64,000 nucleotides of DNA, from NCBI GenBank assembly GCA_022827185.1, contig JAJDTM010000017.1:62001-126000 (forward strand), written 5' to 3'. Of the stretch, positions 1 to 8,258 are shown one piece after another (position 1 is the first letter of the stretch; each line of letters starts with the position of its first letter). The notes below the pieces were generated by a model. The model did no database searches. It was not told the origin of the DNA and saw only the letters and a list, made by a program, of their open reading frames with translations. Position numbers and translations under genes: made by a program. The DNA is from Candidatus Poribacteria bacterium. Lineage in GTDB: Bacteria > Poribacteria > WGA-4E > WGA-3G.

Positions 1-796
1 GTGCGAGTTCACCCACCCGTTTGACTAACTTACCACCTTTGCCGATGATAATTTGCTTCTGTGTCTGTCGTTCTGCGTAGATGATGGCACGGATATAAAG
101 GATTTCACCTGATTTGTTTGTCTGGCGTTTTTCAAACTCTTCAACAACAACAGCGGAGGCGTAGGGTATCTCGCGTTGCGTCAAGAGCATAATTTTCTCG
201 CGGACGGTTTCGGCGATGAAGAACCGTTCGGGGAGATCACTGAGTTGATCCTCTGGGAAATAGTGGGGACCAACGGGCAGATAGTCTTCAATCTGCTCAA
301 GAAGCACTGGCACACCATCGGCGGTTAAGGCGGAGATGGGGATTATATGCGCAAATTCAAACTTTTGGCTGTAGTCTTCAAAGATAGGGAGCAGGGTCCG
401 TTTTTCGACGAGATCTACTTTATTCGGAACGAGGATTGTTGTCGATTTAATACGTTTGAGGCGTTTTAGGATTGTATCTTCGATATCTGGGTCTCGGCGC
501 GTGACATCAATCACGAAAAGTACGACATCAGCGTCTGCTAAAGCACCATAGGCGGTTTTGACCATTTCGCTCTGTAAGCGGTACTTTGGGTTCATCAACC
601 CTGGGGTATCGACAAAGATAATTTGATGGGTGTCCGTGGTGAGGATTCCACGAATCTGGTTACGCGTTGTCTGTGGTTTCGGGGTGACGATCGCTAATTT
701 CTGCCCTAAGATCGCATTAAGCAGCGTCGATTTCCCGACGTTAGGTGCACCGATAATACTAACGTAACCAGATTTGAAGTCTTGAATTTCGTCCAT
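1..796 (-). CDS. era: GTPase Era, C-terminus cut by window edge
   Basis: Ribosome-associated GTPase for 16S rRNA maturation and small-subunit assembly. Reading the minus strand from the ATG at 794-796 gives an N-terminal GTPase domain with the P-loop GAPNVGKST (about residues 16-24), the TTRN switch I, DTPG at 63-66 and the NKVD specificity motif. A KH RNA-binding domain follows, with the GKGG loop in IIIGKGGKLVKR close to the window edge. The last few dozen residues of the usual ~300 lie outside the window. A TTGATT/TATAAT promoter sits about 100 bases upstream. Family assignment is secure because all G motifs and the KH loop are present. Confidence 0.96.
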   Translation of the reverse strand, partial: MDEIQDFKSGYVSIIGAPNVGKSTLLNAILGQKLAIVTPKPQTTRNQIRGILTTDTHQIIFVDTPGLMNPKYRLQSEMVKTAYGALADADVVLFVIDVTRRDPDIEDTILKRLKRIKSTTILVPNKVDLVEKRTLLPIFEDYSQKFEFAHIIPISALTADGVPVLLEQIEDYLPVGPHYFPEDQLSDLPERFFIAETVREKIMLLTQREIPYASAVVVEEFEKRQTNKSGEILYIRAIIYAERQTQKQIIIGKGGKLVKRVGELA

Positions 797-893
797 AGTT
801 ATTGTAGGTGGTACGCTTGTAGTCGCGCGTGCTAATGTGGACTCTTAATTTGTGTGAGTGGAACCATTTCAGATGCTGTGAAAATTAACAATT

Positions 894-922
894 ATTATAC
901 CAGATTTGGTTGTAAAAATCAA
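894..922 (-). promoter_or_regulatory. Promoter of era
   Basis: On the minus strand, TTGATT at 922-917 and TATAAT at 899-894 are separated by 17 bp, with TGG just before the -10 (extended -10). The predicted start near 887 leaves a leader of about 90 nt before era. Confidence 0.6.
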
Positions 923-936
923 GAAAAATGGAGAAT

Positions 937-1150
937 TCATTCAACACGCGCATCTCCGAATTCCAAGCTCATTTCTAAATAAGCAACTGCTTGTTCACGC
1001 GATACTGTAGGGAAATGATCAAGGAACTTGTTGAGTGAATCTCCTGCAACAAGGTGCTGGATCAGGATTTCAACGGGAACGCGGGTGCCAGCAAACCAAT
1101 CTGCCGTTCATGACGCGTGGGTCCTGGGAAATAATTTGTTCTTTCTTCAT
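937..1150 (-). pseudogene. Frameshifted DUF433-family antitoxin-like gene
   Basis: The start ATG at 1148-1150 reads MKKEQIISQDPRVMNGRLV and then goes out of frame. A second minus-strand frame continues the same family profile as GTRVPVEILIQHLVAGDSLN through FPTVSREQAVAYLE to a stop at 937-939. The 214-base span is not a multiple of three. Compared with the family pattern 'NGRPVFAGTRVPVEIL', two bases seem to be missing (or one added) near 1087-1095. DUF433 proteins are small DNA-binding antitoxin-like proteins, often next to PIN-like toxins. No toxin follows here, so this looks like a decayed remnant. A sequencing error at one site would give the same picture. Confidence 0.7.
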
Positions 1151-1175
1151 AGTGCATTTCCCCTAACCTATATTG

Positions 1176-1790
1176 TTATGCGTTCTGTTCTTCAATTTGA
1201 TGCAGTGCTTCACTGATATAGCGGCGGATCCATTCGCTGTCGGTGGTTTCGGCGAGTGCGTTGAGTGCAGAGATGGCTTGCGGGTTGCCGATTCTACCTA
1301 AAGCGACAATCGCAGCGGAGCAGACGGCTCTATCGCTGTCTGTTATACTGTTTATCAGTGCCTCTATTACTTGTACAGGTGGTGTTGAGAACCGATCCTC
1401 GGTGAGTCCCAATTCTCCGAGCGCGACGGCGGCGGCACAGCGCATATCCGGTTCTTCGTCTTGTAGGAATGGGATCAAGACATCAATGGCGCGGGCATCA
1501 CGGATTTTTCCGAGGGAGGAGATGGCGAAACGACGGACGGTTGAGTTGTTATCGGTTAAGGCATCAATGAGCGGCGCGACCGCATGGACATCACCAACAC
1601 CGCCTAAGCCTTCGGCGGCGTAGGCGCGCATCTCAGCAGACTCCGATCGTAGTTTTCGCAGCAACACATGCGTCGGGATGTATCGCCAATTCCGAACGGG
1701 ACCGTCTCGGTGTAGAAGCCAACCGATGAACTTTCGGGCTTTTTGTTGTAGCGACAGACTTGAACCAGCACCTATGGTTTCGCGGGTCAT
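1176..1790 (-). CDS. HEAT-repeat protein
   Basis: Protein of 204 residues built of repeating helical pairs: the motif 'VRRFAISSLGKIRDARAIDVLIPFL' type recurs about five times from residue 45 to the end (for example MRAYAAEGLGGVGD, CAAAVALGELG, CSAAIVALGRIG). HEAT/PBS-lyase-like solenoids act as protein-protein scaffolds; some modify phycobilins, but nothing here points to that. The ATG at 1790 is chosen over one 36 bases upstream because AGGTGG lies 5 bases before it. There is no signal peptide or membrane segment, so it is cytoplasmic. Function unknown. Confidence 0.8.
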   Translation of the reverse strand: MTRETIGAGSSLSLQQKARKFIGWLLHRDGPVRNWRYIPTHVLLRKLRSESAEMRAYAAEGLGGVGDVHAVAPLIDALTDNNSTVRRFAISSLGKIRDARAIDVLIPFLQDEEPDMRCAAAVALGELGLTEDRFSTPPVQVIEALINSITDSDRAVCSAAIVALGRIGNPQAISALNALAETTDSEWIRRYISEALHQIEEQNA

Positions 1791-1866
1791 CGTGCCACCT
1801 CGCTTATTATCACATATCCGAAGCAATTTGTTGACTTAAAATTCTCCGCGGTGTCGTTCTGTGCAC

Positions 1867-2076
1867 CTAAAGATCCTCAAGATTCTTAAGTGTTCCTTTT
1901 TCCTTCGCTTCAAGAGCCTCGGCAATTAAGAAATCCAGTTTGCCGGCGTTTGAATCCTCCTCAATCTGCCGATCCCATTTTTCCCACGCTAACTCATCAA
2001 ACCATTGTTTTAATTGTAGGTAATCGGTTTCAGAGAGTGCCAGGATTTCTTCTTGGATTTTTGCAATGTTTGTCAC
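1867..2076 (-). CDS. Small antitoxin-like protein
   Basis: Protein of 69 residues, starting with GTG at 2074-2076 behind a GGGAG Shine-Dalgarno site; a longer reading upstream to 2214 lacks one. The sequence (IQEEILALSETDYLQLKQWF followed by an acidic linker and a KEKGTLKNLEDL tail) resembles the short RelB/addiction-module proteins of this kind of genome: an amphipathic helical N-terminus and a charged tail that would wrap a toxin. No toxin gene lies on either side, so it is either an orphan or acts with a partner elsewhere. Assignment is by general resemblance only. Confidence 0.6.
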   Translation of the reverse strand: MTNIAKIQEEILALSETDYLQLKQWFDELAWEKWDRQIEEDSNAGKLDFLIAEALEAKEKGTLKNLEDL

Positions 2077-2133
2077 TGTGTTTCTCCCTTGCCGTGATGC
2101 TGCCGTGCTGACATGAATTAAAGGACTAAAGCA

Positions 2134-2163
2134 ATTATACCATAGAGTGTATCTAAATGGCAA
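2134..2163 (-). promoter_or_regulatory. Promoter of the small antitoxin-like gene
   Basis: Minus-strand TTGCCA (2163-2158) and TATAAT (2139-2134) with an 18 bp spacer and TGG before the -10. It lies about 60 bases upstream of the GTG at 2076, which also supports that start over the longer reading. Confidence 0.55.
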
Positions 2164-2199
2164 TTTTTCTCTGAATCGGACATGCACCAAGAGTACTGT

Positions 2200-2285
2200 A
2201 GGACTTACGCACAAAACAATAAGTGCGAAATTTTTAACCCCCTAAATCCCGCTTATCAGGGGGACTTTAAGACGGAAATGCGTTA
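2200..2285. repeat. Dispersed TIR/hairpin element, copy A1
   Basis: Begins AGGACTTACGCA and carries the core AACCCCCTAAATCC with a CCC..TTATCAGGGGG hairpin, ending AAATGCGT. The inverted right end runs into the trpB stop codon (TAA on the minus strand at 2285-2283), so the element abuts or supplies the end of trpB. Confidence 0.85.
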
Positions 2286-3521
2286 GAGGCTGATGCCTAA
2301 TTCCTTTGCGATGGTGTAGACATCTTTATCGCCTCTGCCTGAAAGACAGACGACGATGACTTTCTCTTTACCGAGTTTAGGCGCGAGTTCGCGTAGATGG
2401 GCAATGGCGTGTGCGGATTCTAATGCGGGGATGATACCCTCTGTTTCTGATAACAACTGGAACCCTTCCACGGCTTCGGTATCGGTAACAGGGACGTATT
2501 CGGCTCTACCGGTTTCACGGTAATAACTGTGTTCGGGTCCGACACCCGGATAATCTAACCCCGCAGAGATGGAGTGTGCTGGCGTTATCTGTCCATCGTC
2601 TTCTTGCAATAGATAGCACTTGGCACCGTGAAAGACACCGACGCTGCCTGCGGTGAGTGGTGCTGCGTGTCGTCCGCTACGGATGCTCTCACCGGCGGCT
2701 TCTACGCCGATCATCCGGACGGATTCATCGGCATAAAAGGGGTAGAACATACCGAGCGAGTTACTACCGCCACCGACACAGGCGACGACACAATCCGGTA
2801 AGGCCCCTTCTTGTTCTAAGATCTGTGCGCGTGCCTCATCACCGATGACGGCTTGAAAGTCTCGGACGATCATCGGATAAGGGTGCGCGCCGACAACTGA
2901 ACCGAGCAGTAGGTAGGTGGTACGGACATTCGTGACCCAGTCGCGAAAACAGGCGTTGATCGCATCTTTGAGGGTACGGGAGCCGGAGTTAACCGGCACG
3001 ACTTTCGTTCCCATCAACTGCATTCGGAAAACATTGAGTGCCTGCCGTTCTATGTCTTCCTCTCCCATATAGACTTCGCATTCCATGTCGAACTTTGCGG
3101 CGACGGTGGCGGTTGCAACACCGTGTTGCCCTGCACCTGTCTCGGCGATGATGCGTTTTTTGCCCATCCAACGTGCGAGGAGGATTTGACCAATTGCGCT
3201 ATTGATTTTATGGGCACCCGTATGGTTGAGATCTTCCCGTTTGAGGTATATCTTCGCGCCGCCGAGGGTTTCCGTCAGACGCTCGGCGTAATAGAGCGGG
3301 TTGGGTCGTCCGACGTATTCGCGGAGGTAGTACTGGAATTCTTCTTGGAAATCGGCGTTGTCTTTGAGTGCGTTGTATGCGTCTTCGAGTTCTAATAGCG
3401 CAGGCATCAGGGTTTCGGGGACGTATCTGCCTCCGAATTGTCCAAAATGCCCAGTTGCGTCAGGGAGTTTTTTAATTATACCTTGCGGTTCGTTTGAGTG
3501 GATCTGGGATTTCATATTCAT
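2283..3521 (-). CDS. trpB: Tryptophan synthase beta chain
   Basis: Catalyses the PLP-dependent condensation of indole with serine to give tryptophan, in the alpha2-beta2 complex with TrpA. The 412-residue product is standard length for TrpB1. It carries the [17 protein letters not shown] entry motif, the PLP-lysine segment [15 protein letters not shown] (K near residue 100), the AETGAGQHG loop, the phosphate-binding [10 protein letters not shown] and the C-terminal CLSGRGDKD. No other trp gene is present within the window. The first ATG (3521) sits directly on GGAG; a second ATG six bases later (3515) has better spacing and may be the true start. The stop codon abuts a dispersed repeat. Confidence 0.97.
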   Translation of the reverse strand: MNMKSQIHSNEPQGIIKKLPDATGHFGQFGGRYVPETLMPALLELEDAYNALKDNADFQEEFQYYLREYVGRPNPLYYAERLTETLGGAKIYLKREDLNHTGAHKINSAIGQILLARWMGKKRIIAETGAGQHGVATATVAAKFDMECEVYMGEEDIERQALNVFRMQLMGTKVVPVNSGSRTLKDAINACFRDWVTNVRTTYLLLGSVVGAHPYPMIVRDFQAVIGDEARAQILEQEGALPDCVVACVGGGSNSLGMFYPFYADESVRMIGVEAAGESIRSGRHAAPLTAGSVGVFHGAKCYLLQEDDGQITPAHSISAGLDYPGVGPEHSYYRETGRAEYVPVTDTEAVEGFQLLSETEGIIPALESAHAIAHLRELAPKLGKEKVIVVCLSGRGDKDVYTIAKELGISL

Positions 3522-3608
3522 CTCCGTATATCCGCCTGCGCCGTTGTTGCAGGCTACGTTTTGGGTTTAACGGTTTTTTGATTATCAAATTCATGCAGGA
3601 GTCCATCA

Positions 3609-4607
3609 TCAGAAATTTGCTCGGAGGTTTGGTTGTTCTAAGACCGATGGGTTCACAACGGATTCCGGCAGTTGTCCTGTGAGCACTTGTGCTACACATC
3701 TGGCAGCAGTGACTTCCAGTTCAAGGATTGCGTCTTCTGAGACGAATGCGGCGTGCGGTGTAACGACAACATTATCAAACGTTAGGAGTTCAGTATCTGG
3801 TTCAGGAGGCTCGGTTTCCAAGACATCCAGTCCCACACCGGCGATGTCTCCGTTTCGGAGTGCGGTTGTGAGTGCGGTGGTGTCTACGATACCACCACGT
3901 GCCGTATTGATTAAGAACGCTGTCGGTTTCATCGCACGGAATTCGGCATCGCTGAACAGATGTTCTGTCTCTTGTGTCAACGGCGCGTGGATTGTGATAA
4001 AGTCGGACGTTGTAAGGAGTTCTTGGAATGTGACCTTTTGTGCGCCCTGTTGCTGGATTCGTTTGGGATCCGTACGCGGGGAGCAGACGTTGATTGTAAA
4101 TCCGAACGCTTTCGCTTTTGGGATAATCGTCTGTCCGATCCGTCCGAACCCGACGATGCCGAGCGTTTTACCACGGATTCTGTGCATCTCCGGTCCGATG
4201 TTCTGATCCCATACGCCGTTTTTGACAGCCCGATCGAAACGTGGAATTTTTCTGGCACACGCCAATAGGAGTCCCATCGCGTGGTCAGAAACCTCGTCCA
4301 TACAGTAGGCAGGGACGTTGGTGACAACGATGCCTTGTTCGGTGGCAGCTTCTACATCAATGTTATCAATTCCGATGCCGTAGCGCGCGATAACCTGACA
4401 CTTCTTCGCGGCGGTGATGACTGACTCGCGAACAGGGTTCCAACAGGTGAGAATACCGTCTATCATCGGTGCGAAGGTTTGCAGTTCCGGTTCGTCGCCA
4501 GTTTCCGCTGCGATGAGTTCTGCGCCGATTTCGGCAAGGACCTGTCGTTCAGGTTCAATGGAGGACCAGGCATAATCGGTGATGAGGATTTTCCAGTTGT
4601 TTGCCAT
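3609..4607 (-). CDS. D-isomer 2-hydroxyacid dehydrogenase (phosphoglycerate-dehydrogenase/CtBP-like)
   Basis: NAD-dependent oxidoreductase of 332 residues, of the short SerA type without an ACT domain. An N-terminal substrate-binding half (RYGIGIDNIDVEAA) flanks the Rossmann domain with GFGRIGQ (about residues 153-159). Catalytic residues are visible: the Arg in INTARGGIVD, the Glu in LETEPPEPD and the His in VVTPHAAFVS. Family members oxidise 3-phosphoglycerate, glycerate or other 2-hydroxyacids; which one applies here cannot be decided. A TATAAT lies only four bases upstream of the ATG, and upstream of that is repeat copy A2. The gene is followed by trpB after 87 bases on the same strand. 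Confidence 0.9.
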   Translation of the reverse strand: MANNWKILITDYAWSSIEPERQVLAEIGAELIAAETGDEPELQTFAPMIDGILTCWNPVRESVITAAKKCQVIARYGIGIDNIDVEAATEQGIVVTNVPAYCMDEVSDHAMGLLLACARKIPRFDRAVKNGVWDQNIGPEMHRIRGKTLGIVGFGRIGQTIIPKAKAFGFTINVCSPRTDPKRIQQQGAQKVTFQELLTTSDFITIHAPLTQETEHLFSDAEFRAMKPTAFLINTARGGIVDTTALTTALRNGDIAGVGLDVLETEPPEPDTELLTFDNVVVTPHAAFVSEDAILELEVTAARCVAQVLTGQLPESVVNPSVLEQPNLRANF

Positions 4608-4620
4608 ATCTATTATAAAC

Positions 4621-4703
4621 AGGGCTTACGCAAATTTAGCACGCGATATTAACCCCCTAAATCCCCCTTATCAGGGGACTTTGAGAGCAAATGCGTAAGT
4701 CCT
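4621..4703. repeat. Dispersed TIR/hairpin element, copy A2
   Basis: Starts AGGGCTTACGCAAATTT and ends AAATGCGTAAGTCCT, near-perfect inverted ends around a core AACCCCCTAAATCCCCCTTA and AGGGGACTTT. Lies between the 2-hydroxyacid dehydrogenase promoter region and the end of the FAD oxidase gene. Confidence 0.9.
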
Positions 4704-4721
4704 AATAAATGTACTTTATCC

Positions 4722-6104
4722 TTACAAAAATACTTTGCCGGGGTTCATTAAATTTTGTGGATCTAAGGCGTGTTTGATTGCACGCATCAGGTCTACTGCC
4801 TCTCCGTGTTCCTTCGCTAACGCGTTCCGTTTACCGACACCGACCCCGTGTTCACCTGTGCAAGTGCCGTCCATCTCTAAGGCGATGTCTACAATCTGAT
4901 CGCTGAGTCGCTGCGCCTCTGCTAATTCGTCCTTGTTGTTGGGTTCAAGTGGAAAAACGACGTGGAAATTTCCGTCGCCGACGTGTCCGAGAATTGAGGG
5001 AACAAGATCCGATGTGGCGAGGCGTGCTTTCGTTTTTGCGATACACTCGGCGAGTCGAGAGATCGGGACACACACATCGGTTACGTAGCCGACAGAACCC
5101 GGACGGCGGTTGAGTGCGGCGTAGTAGCTATCGTATCGGGCTTGCCAGAGCCGTTTGCGTTCGTTGTCGTCTGTTGCCCATCGGAAATCGCCGCTGCCGT
5201 GTGCTGCTGCGATTTTACCCGCGATCTCAGAACTTTCAGCAACCGCGTGTTCAGACCCGTGGAACTCAAAGAAGAGCGTCGGAGCGACTTCGTAATCTAA
5301 TCCCGCATATTTGTTGACGGCATCCATCTGCTGTTCGTCCAGTAGCTCGATACGGGCAATGCTGACCCCTGCATCCATCAGTTTGATAACGGTGTCTATC
5401 GCTGCGGCTATTGTTGGGAAAGCACAGACCGCAGCGGCAACGGCTTCCGGCAACCTTGTCAATTTAAGTGTGATTTCGGTGATAATCCCGAGTGTGCCTT
5501 CTGAACCGATAAAGAGACGGGTAAGATCATAGCCTGCGGCGGATTTTCTGGCTCTGCTTCCGGTATGGACGATGGTGCCGTCAGCGGTAATAGCAGTTAA
5601 GCCGAGGACGTTATCGAGCATTGTGCCGTATCGGACAGCACTCGTGCCGGATGCGCGGGTTGCGACCATCCCGCCTAACGAGGCATCTGCCCCCGGATCG
5701 ACGGAGAAGTGGAGTTGTGTGCCGATGTCAGCGAGGTGCGTGTTCAATTGGAGACGGGTTACGCCTGCTTCGACGGTGGCATCTCTGTCGTCTGGACTGA
5801 TGCGGAGGATGCGGTTCATTTCGTTGAGTGATATGCAAAGCGCGCCTTCGGTTGCGACGACTGCGCCTTCAACGCCGGTGCCGGTACCGTAAGGGATGAT
5901 CGGTCTCTTATGTTTTGCACAGATTTTGACAATATCTGCGACTTCGGTGTTGGTTTTCGGGAAGACAACTGCCTCTGGGAGTGCGCCTTGATGGTATGAG
6001 GCATCGCGTGCGTGCGCGTCCCGGATAGCATCGTCCGTGCTGAAACGTGTTCCGAGGAGGGCGCGGAGTTCTTGATGTGGGTGTTTTAGGTCGTGTTGGT
6101 TCAT
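4722..6104 (-). CDS. FAD-linked oxidase, GlcD / D-lactate dehydrogenase type
   Basis: Flavoprotein of 460 residues that would oxidise a 2-hydroxyacid such as D-lactate or glycolate. The N-terminal FAD_binding_4 domain shows IIPYGTGTGVEGAVV (about 70-84), the DPGADASLGGMVATRASG loop and GSEGTLGIITEITL. The C-terminal FAD-oxidase domain carries GHVGDGNFHVVFPL with the two His that bind a metal in this family, and ends CTGEHGVGVGKRNAL. This is the single-chain LDHD-like form; no glcE or glcF follows. Its neighbour 3609-4607, a 2-hydroxyacid dehydrogenase, suggests shared hydroxyacid metabolism. A promoter lies so close to the ATG that the mRNA may be almost leaderless. Confidence 0.92.
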   Translation of the reverse strand: MNQHDLKHPHQELRALLGTRFSTDDAIRDAHARDASYHQGALPEAVVFPKTNTEVADIVKICAKHKRPIIPYGTGTGVEGAVVATEGALCISLNEMNRILRISPDDRDATVEAGVTRLQLNTHLADIGTQLHFSVDPGADASLGGMVATRASGTSAVRYGTMLDNVLGLTAITADGTIVHTGSRARKSAAGYDLTRLFIGSEGTLGIITEITLKLTRLPEAVAAAVCAFPTIAAAIDTVIKLMDAGVSIARIELLDEQQMDAVNKYAGLDYEVAPTLFFEFHGSEHAVAESSEIAGKIAAAHGSGDFRWATDDNERKRLWQARYDSYYAALNRRPGSVGYVTDVCVPISRLAECIAKTKARLATSDLVPSILGHVGDGNFHVVFPLEPNNKDELAEAQRLSDQIVDIALEMDGTCTGEHGVGVGKRNALAKEHGEAVDLMRAIKHALDPQNLMNPGKVFL

Positions 6105-6113
6105 GCTGTGTGT

Positions 6114-6143
6114 ATTTTAGCATAATTTGTTGGCGGGTGGCAA
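6114..6143 (-). promoter_or_regulatory. Promoter of the FAD-linked oxidase
   Basis: Minus-strand TTGCCA (6143-6138), 18 bp spacer, TAAAAT (6119-6114). The ATG begins only nine bases beyond the -10 and no Shine-Dalgarno precedes it, so the transcript would be leaderless or nearly so. Confidence 0.5.
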
Positions 6144-6216
6144 GGGAAATACTGTCGTTTATCAGGGAATTCAGTTTTTCCATTTCTGTGGGTTGACAAT
6201 GCCGTGAAGTGGTGTA

Positions 6217-6260
6217 AAATTTCATAGTTTTCATAGCAAATCGGAAAAACTATGAAATTT
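6217..6260. repeat. 15-bp perfect inverted repeat
   Basis: AAATTTCATAGTTTT at 6217-6231 is exactly the reverse complement of AAAACTATGAAATTT at 6246-6260, with a 14-base loop. Part of the arm recurs at 6330-6340. There is no T-tract, and the position (about 110 bases upstream of the FAD oxidase) fits an operator or mobile-repeat remnant better than a terminator. Confidence 0.6.
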
Positions 6261-6479
6261 ATGAAGCTCCGCGAACCCAATCCACAACTGTGTTTTCGAT
6301 GGTTTTAGTGGGCCGGTTGTTGAAAGTTGCTATGAAATTTTGTCGTAATTGTCTGAATCAGGATTTTAGGGTTTTCAGGGTTGTAGCCGCTATTGGATTT
6401 CCAGTTGTTCTTTATGGAATGACTCAACTGTTTTAAGCCGCATATAGAAGAACTAAATGACTCAGGGCTGTTATAAATC

Positions 6480-6598
6480 AGGACTTACGCAAATTGGACA
6501 AATATCGGATATTTAGACGGAAAAAACGGTAATTTCCGTCCTTTAAACCCCCTAAATCCATCTTATCAGGGGATTTATGAACGCGCTACATAAGTCCT
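6480..6598. repeat. Dispersed TIR/hairpin element, copy A3
   Basis: Ends AGGACTTACGCAAATT and TAAGTCCT are inverted. The core AAACCCCCTAAATCCATC/TTATCAGGGG is diverged, and about 40 extra bases, including a GACGGAA...TTCCGTC inverted pair, lie on the left side. Confidence 0.8.
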
Positions 6599-6624
6599 AT
6601 TGTGTTTTTTGAAAGAGACACAAT

Positions 6625-7527
6625 TTAGTCGTCATTCTCTATATCTTCACTTCTGTTAGAAGGGACAGGTACCCATTTAAGCAAAAACTCCACGGGCAGT
6701 TCATCTGGTTTCATAGCCGTTTCCTCTAACATCTCCATGATATTTGACACTGTATTTACTGCCAAAATTTCACCATCTGTAAAATGCACATATAAAACTT
6801 CAGTTTGTTGAACATCCTCAATTTTTTTACGCATACCAAAAGATACTTTTTCAATTGTTTTACCTACCATTCTCGTTGCCTTACGAATTTCAGAAAATTG
6901 ATGAACATCTCCATCAATTTTTGGTAGACCCTCCATGATTTCATGCCTTTTTAGTTCATGTTCAGCTGAAACATTAAATTCTGATTCTATTAACACAAGC
7001 AGTTCTTCATAGGCCTCAACAGCGATTTCTAAGTCGCTCCAGAGATTTTCAAACGCATTGAACTCTTCTGCTGGATCCCTGACACCATGACTGGGTTTGG
7101 CACGTTCTTCACTGACTTTTGCAAGTAAAGTATGAAGTTTGGATTGTTTATTAAACTCGCTGAACACATGCTGTAGTAGGGTTGGAAGTCTCATCTTCTT
7201 GGCATCAGCGATTGTCTTGTTTCTCAGACTTGCGAACTCCAAAAGGCATTCTCTTGAAAGAGAATCAACTAAGAAACCGTATAGTATTTGATGTGCGTTT
7301 TCATAAGCATAGGTATTTTGTGAGTTGGGATATATAATGGCATTATCAGGGACTGCTGTATAAAGAGGTAGCTCCACAAGTGTTTTACAGCATGCATTAA
7401 TTTTTTTAATAATATAACTTAACCTTTTCCTTGGCCCACTCTCTACATTAAAACTACCTTTAATATATCTGTCGTGCCACATTTTAAACCGTTTATCTTC
7501 TTGTACTAATAAAGACTTATCAACCAA
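6625..7527 (-). CDS. Unknown protein of 300 residues, second gene of an A/T-rich pair
   Basis: Not recognised. A soluble, mostly helical protein with a charged N-terminus (QEDKRFKMWHDRYIKGSFN), a helical middle (HQILYGFLVDSLSRECLLEF; NAFENLWSDLEIAVEAYEEL) and an acidic C-terminal tail SNRSEDIENDD. No signal peptide, membrane segment or nuclease motif is evident. Its start overlaps the end of 7520-7819 by eight bases, so the two are translationally coupled. Both genes are visibly more A/T-rich than the metabolic genes on either side and lie beside a toxin-antitoxin pair, which suggests acquired accessory DNA. A defence or regulatory role is only a guess from context. Confidence 0.75.
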   Translation of the reverse strand: MVDKSLLVQEDKRFKMWHDRYIKGSFNVESGPRKRLSYIIKKINACCKTLVELPLYTAVPDNAIIYPNSQNTYAYENAHQILYGFLVDSLSRECLLEFASLRNKTIADAKKMRLPTLLQHVFSEFNKQSKLHTLLAKVSEERAKPSHGVRDPAEEFNAFENLWSDLEIAVEAYEELLVLIESEFNVSAEHELKRHEIMEGLPKIDGDVHQFSEIRKATRMVGKTIEKVSFGMRKKIEDVQQTEVLYVHFTDGEILAVNTVSNIMEMLEETAMKPDELPVEFLLKWVPVPSNRSEDIENDD

Positions 7528-7819
7528 GAACGGAACCCACTTTTTTTTCTTCTTCAGGAGCTTCCTTCAGATCCCGGAGGTAAACTCCAATGCATAGTGT
7601 CCCATCTTTTTTATTGTGGTATCCAAAACGAATTTTATTGAGGCATTCGTTTAGTCTATTGGAAGATTCAAGTTTATAAAAATATGCCTCTTTCGTTTTA
7701 AGTTCGCCCTCAAAATAGTCTGTATCTAATTCATACCTGTTTGGATGGCTGGTGTAGAGATTTAACACATCTGCTTCAAAGAAGCCAATGAACTTATCTA
7801 ATGCTGGATTGTTTGGCAT
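7520..7819 (-). CDS. Unknown protein of 99 residues, first gene of an A/T-rich pair
   Basis: Not recognised. The sequence begins MPNNPALDKFIGFFEADVLN and has a charged, aromatic-rich middle (YELDTDYFEGELKTKEAYFY). An AAGGAGAACACC Shine-Dalgarno site precedes the ATG. The C-terminal KKVGSVLG overlaps the start of the 300-residue gene. Length and position (a small first gene coupled to a larger one) would suit an antitoxin or adaptor, but no family motif supports this. Confidence 0.7.
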   Translation of the reverse strand: MPNNPALDKFIGFFEADVLNLYTSHPNRYELDTDYFEGELKTKEAYFYKLESSNRLNECLNKIRFGYHNKKDGTLCIGVYLRDLKEAPEEEKKVGSVLG

Positions 7820-7988
7820 GGTGTTCTCCTTTTAAAAACAACAAATTGTAATTGATGGAAAGTCAACTCTGTTGTAATGCCGAAATAATTTTGTCTTATT
7901 CTGTAACAACCGTTTCCTCTCCAAGCATATCATTGGCATACTCTCCCCGCTGAAGTGTGGGAGCGTATGTCAATTCGTAAGTCAAATC

Positions 7989-8258
7989 TCAGAGTTCACC
8001 AAGCAACTTCTCATATTCCGCATGTGGACCGATCCAGAACCAGACGATTTCTCCATTCTTGACAATTCCAACGGCTCTATAGTTGATGTTGATGCGAACA
8101 GCGTAAATTGGCTCAGTGTCGTGTACTTTCTTAAATCGTAAACTTGGATGGTGTAAATTTTCCCTGAACAGTCTGTAGGCTTCTTTAGCCTGTTGTTGAA
8201 CGTTACTTGGTAATTTCGCGAGCATCTGACGGAAGCGTTTTGTCGTTCTTGAATTCAT
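7989..8258 (-). CDS. ParE/RelE-type toxin
   Basis: Eighty-nine residues with the RelE/ParE fold signature: an N-terminal helical hairpin (RTTKRFRQMLAKLPSNVQQQ), LRFKKVHDTEPIYAVRININ with the strand pattern YAVRI..NYRAVGIV, then IVWFWIGPHAEYEKLL at the C-terminus. Members act either as ribosome-dependent mRNA endonucleases or as gyrase inhibitors; the sequence alone does not decide. It follows its putative antitoxin with a four-base ATGA overlap (8255-8258), the normal antitoxin-first order. Full length for the family. Confidence 0.85.
   Translation of the reverse strand: MNSRTTKRFRQMLAKLPSNVQQQAKEAYRLFRENLHHPSLRFKKVHDTEPIYAVRININYRAVGIVKNGEIVWFWIGPHAEYEKLLGEL

Larger units (their letters stand above)
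6105..6624. other. 520-base intergenic stretch
   Basis: No convincing gene. It holds the promoter of the FAD oxidase (6114-6143), a 15-bp inverted repeat (6217-6260) with a third partial copy of one arm (CTATGAAATTT at 6330-6340), and repeat copy A3 (6480-6598). Confidence 0.7.

Noticed and set aside
2283..6104. Serine/tryptophan biosynthesis operon (phosphoglycerate dehydrogenase with trpB)
   Set aside because: The 2-hydroxyacid dehydrogenase cannot be assigned to phosphoglycerate from sequence, no other trp or ser gene is present, and a repeat lies between it and the FAD oxidase.
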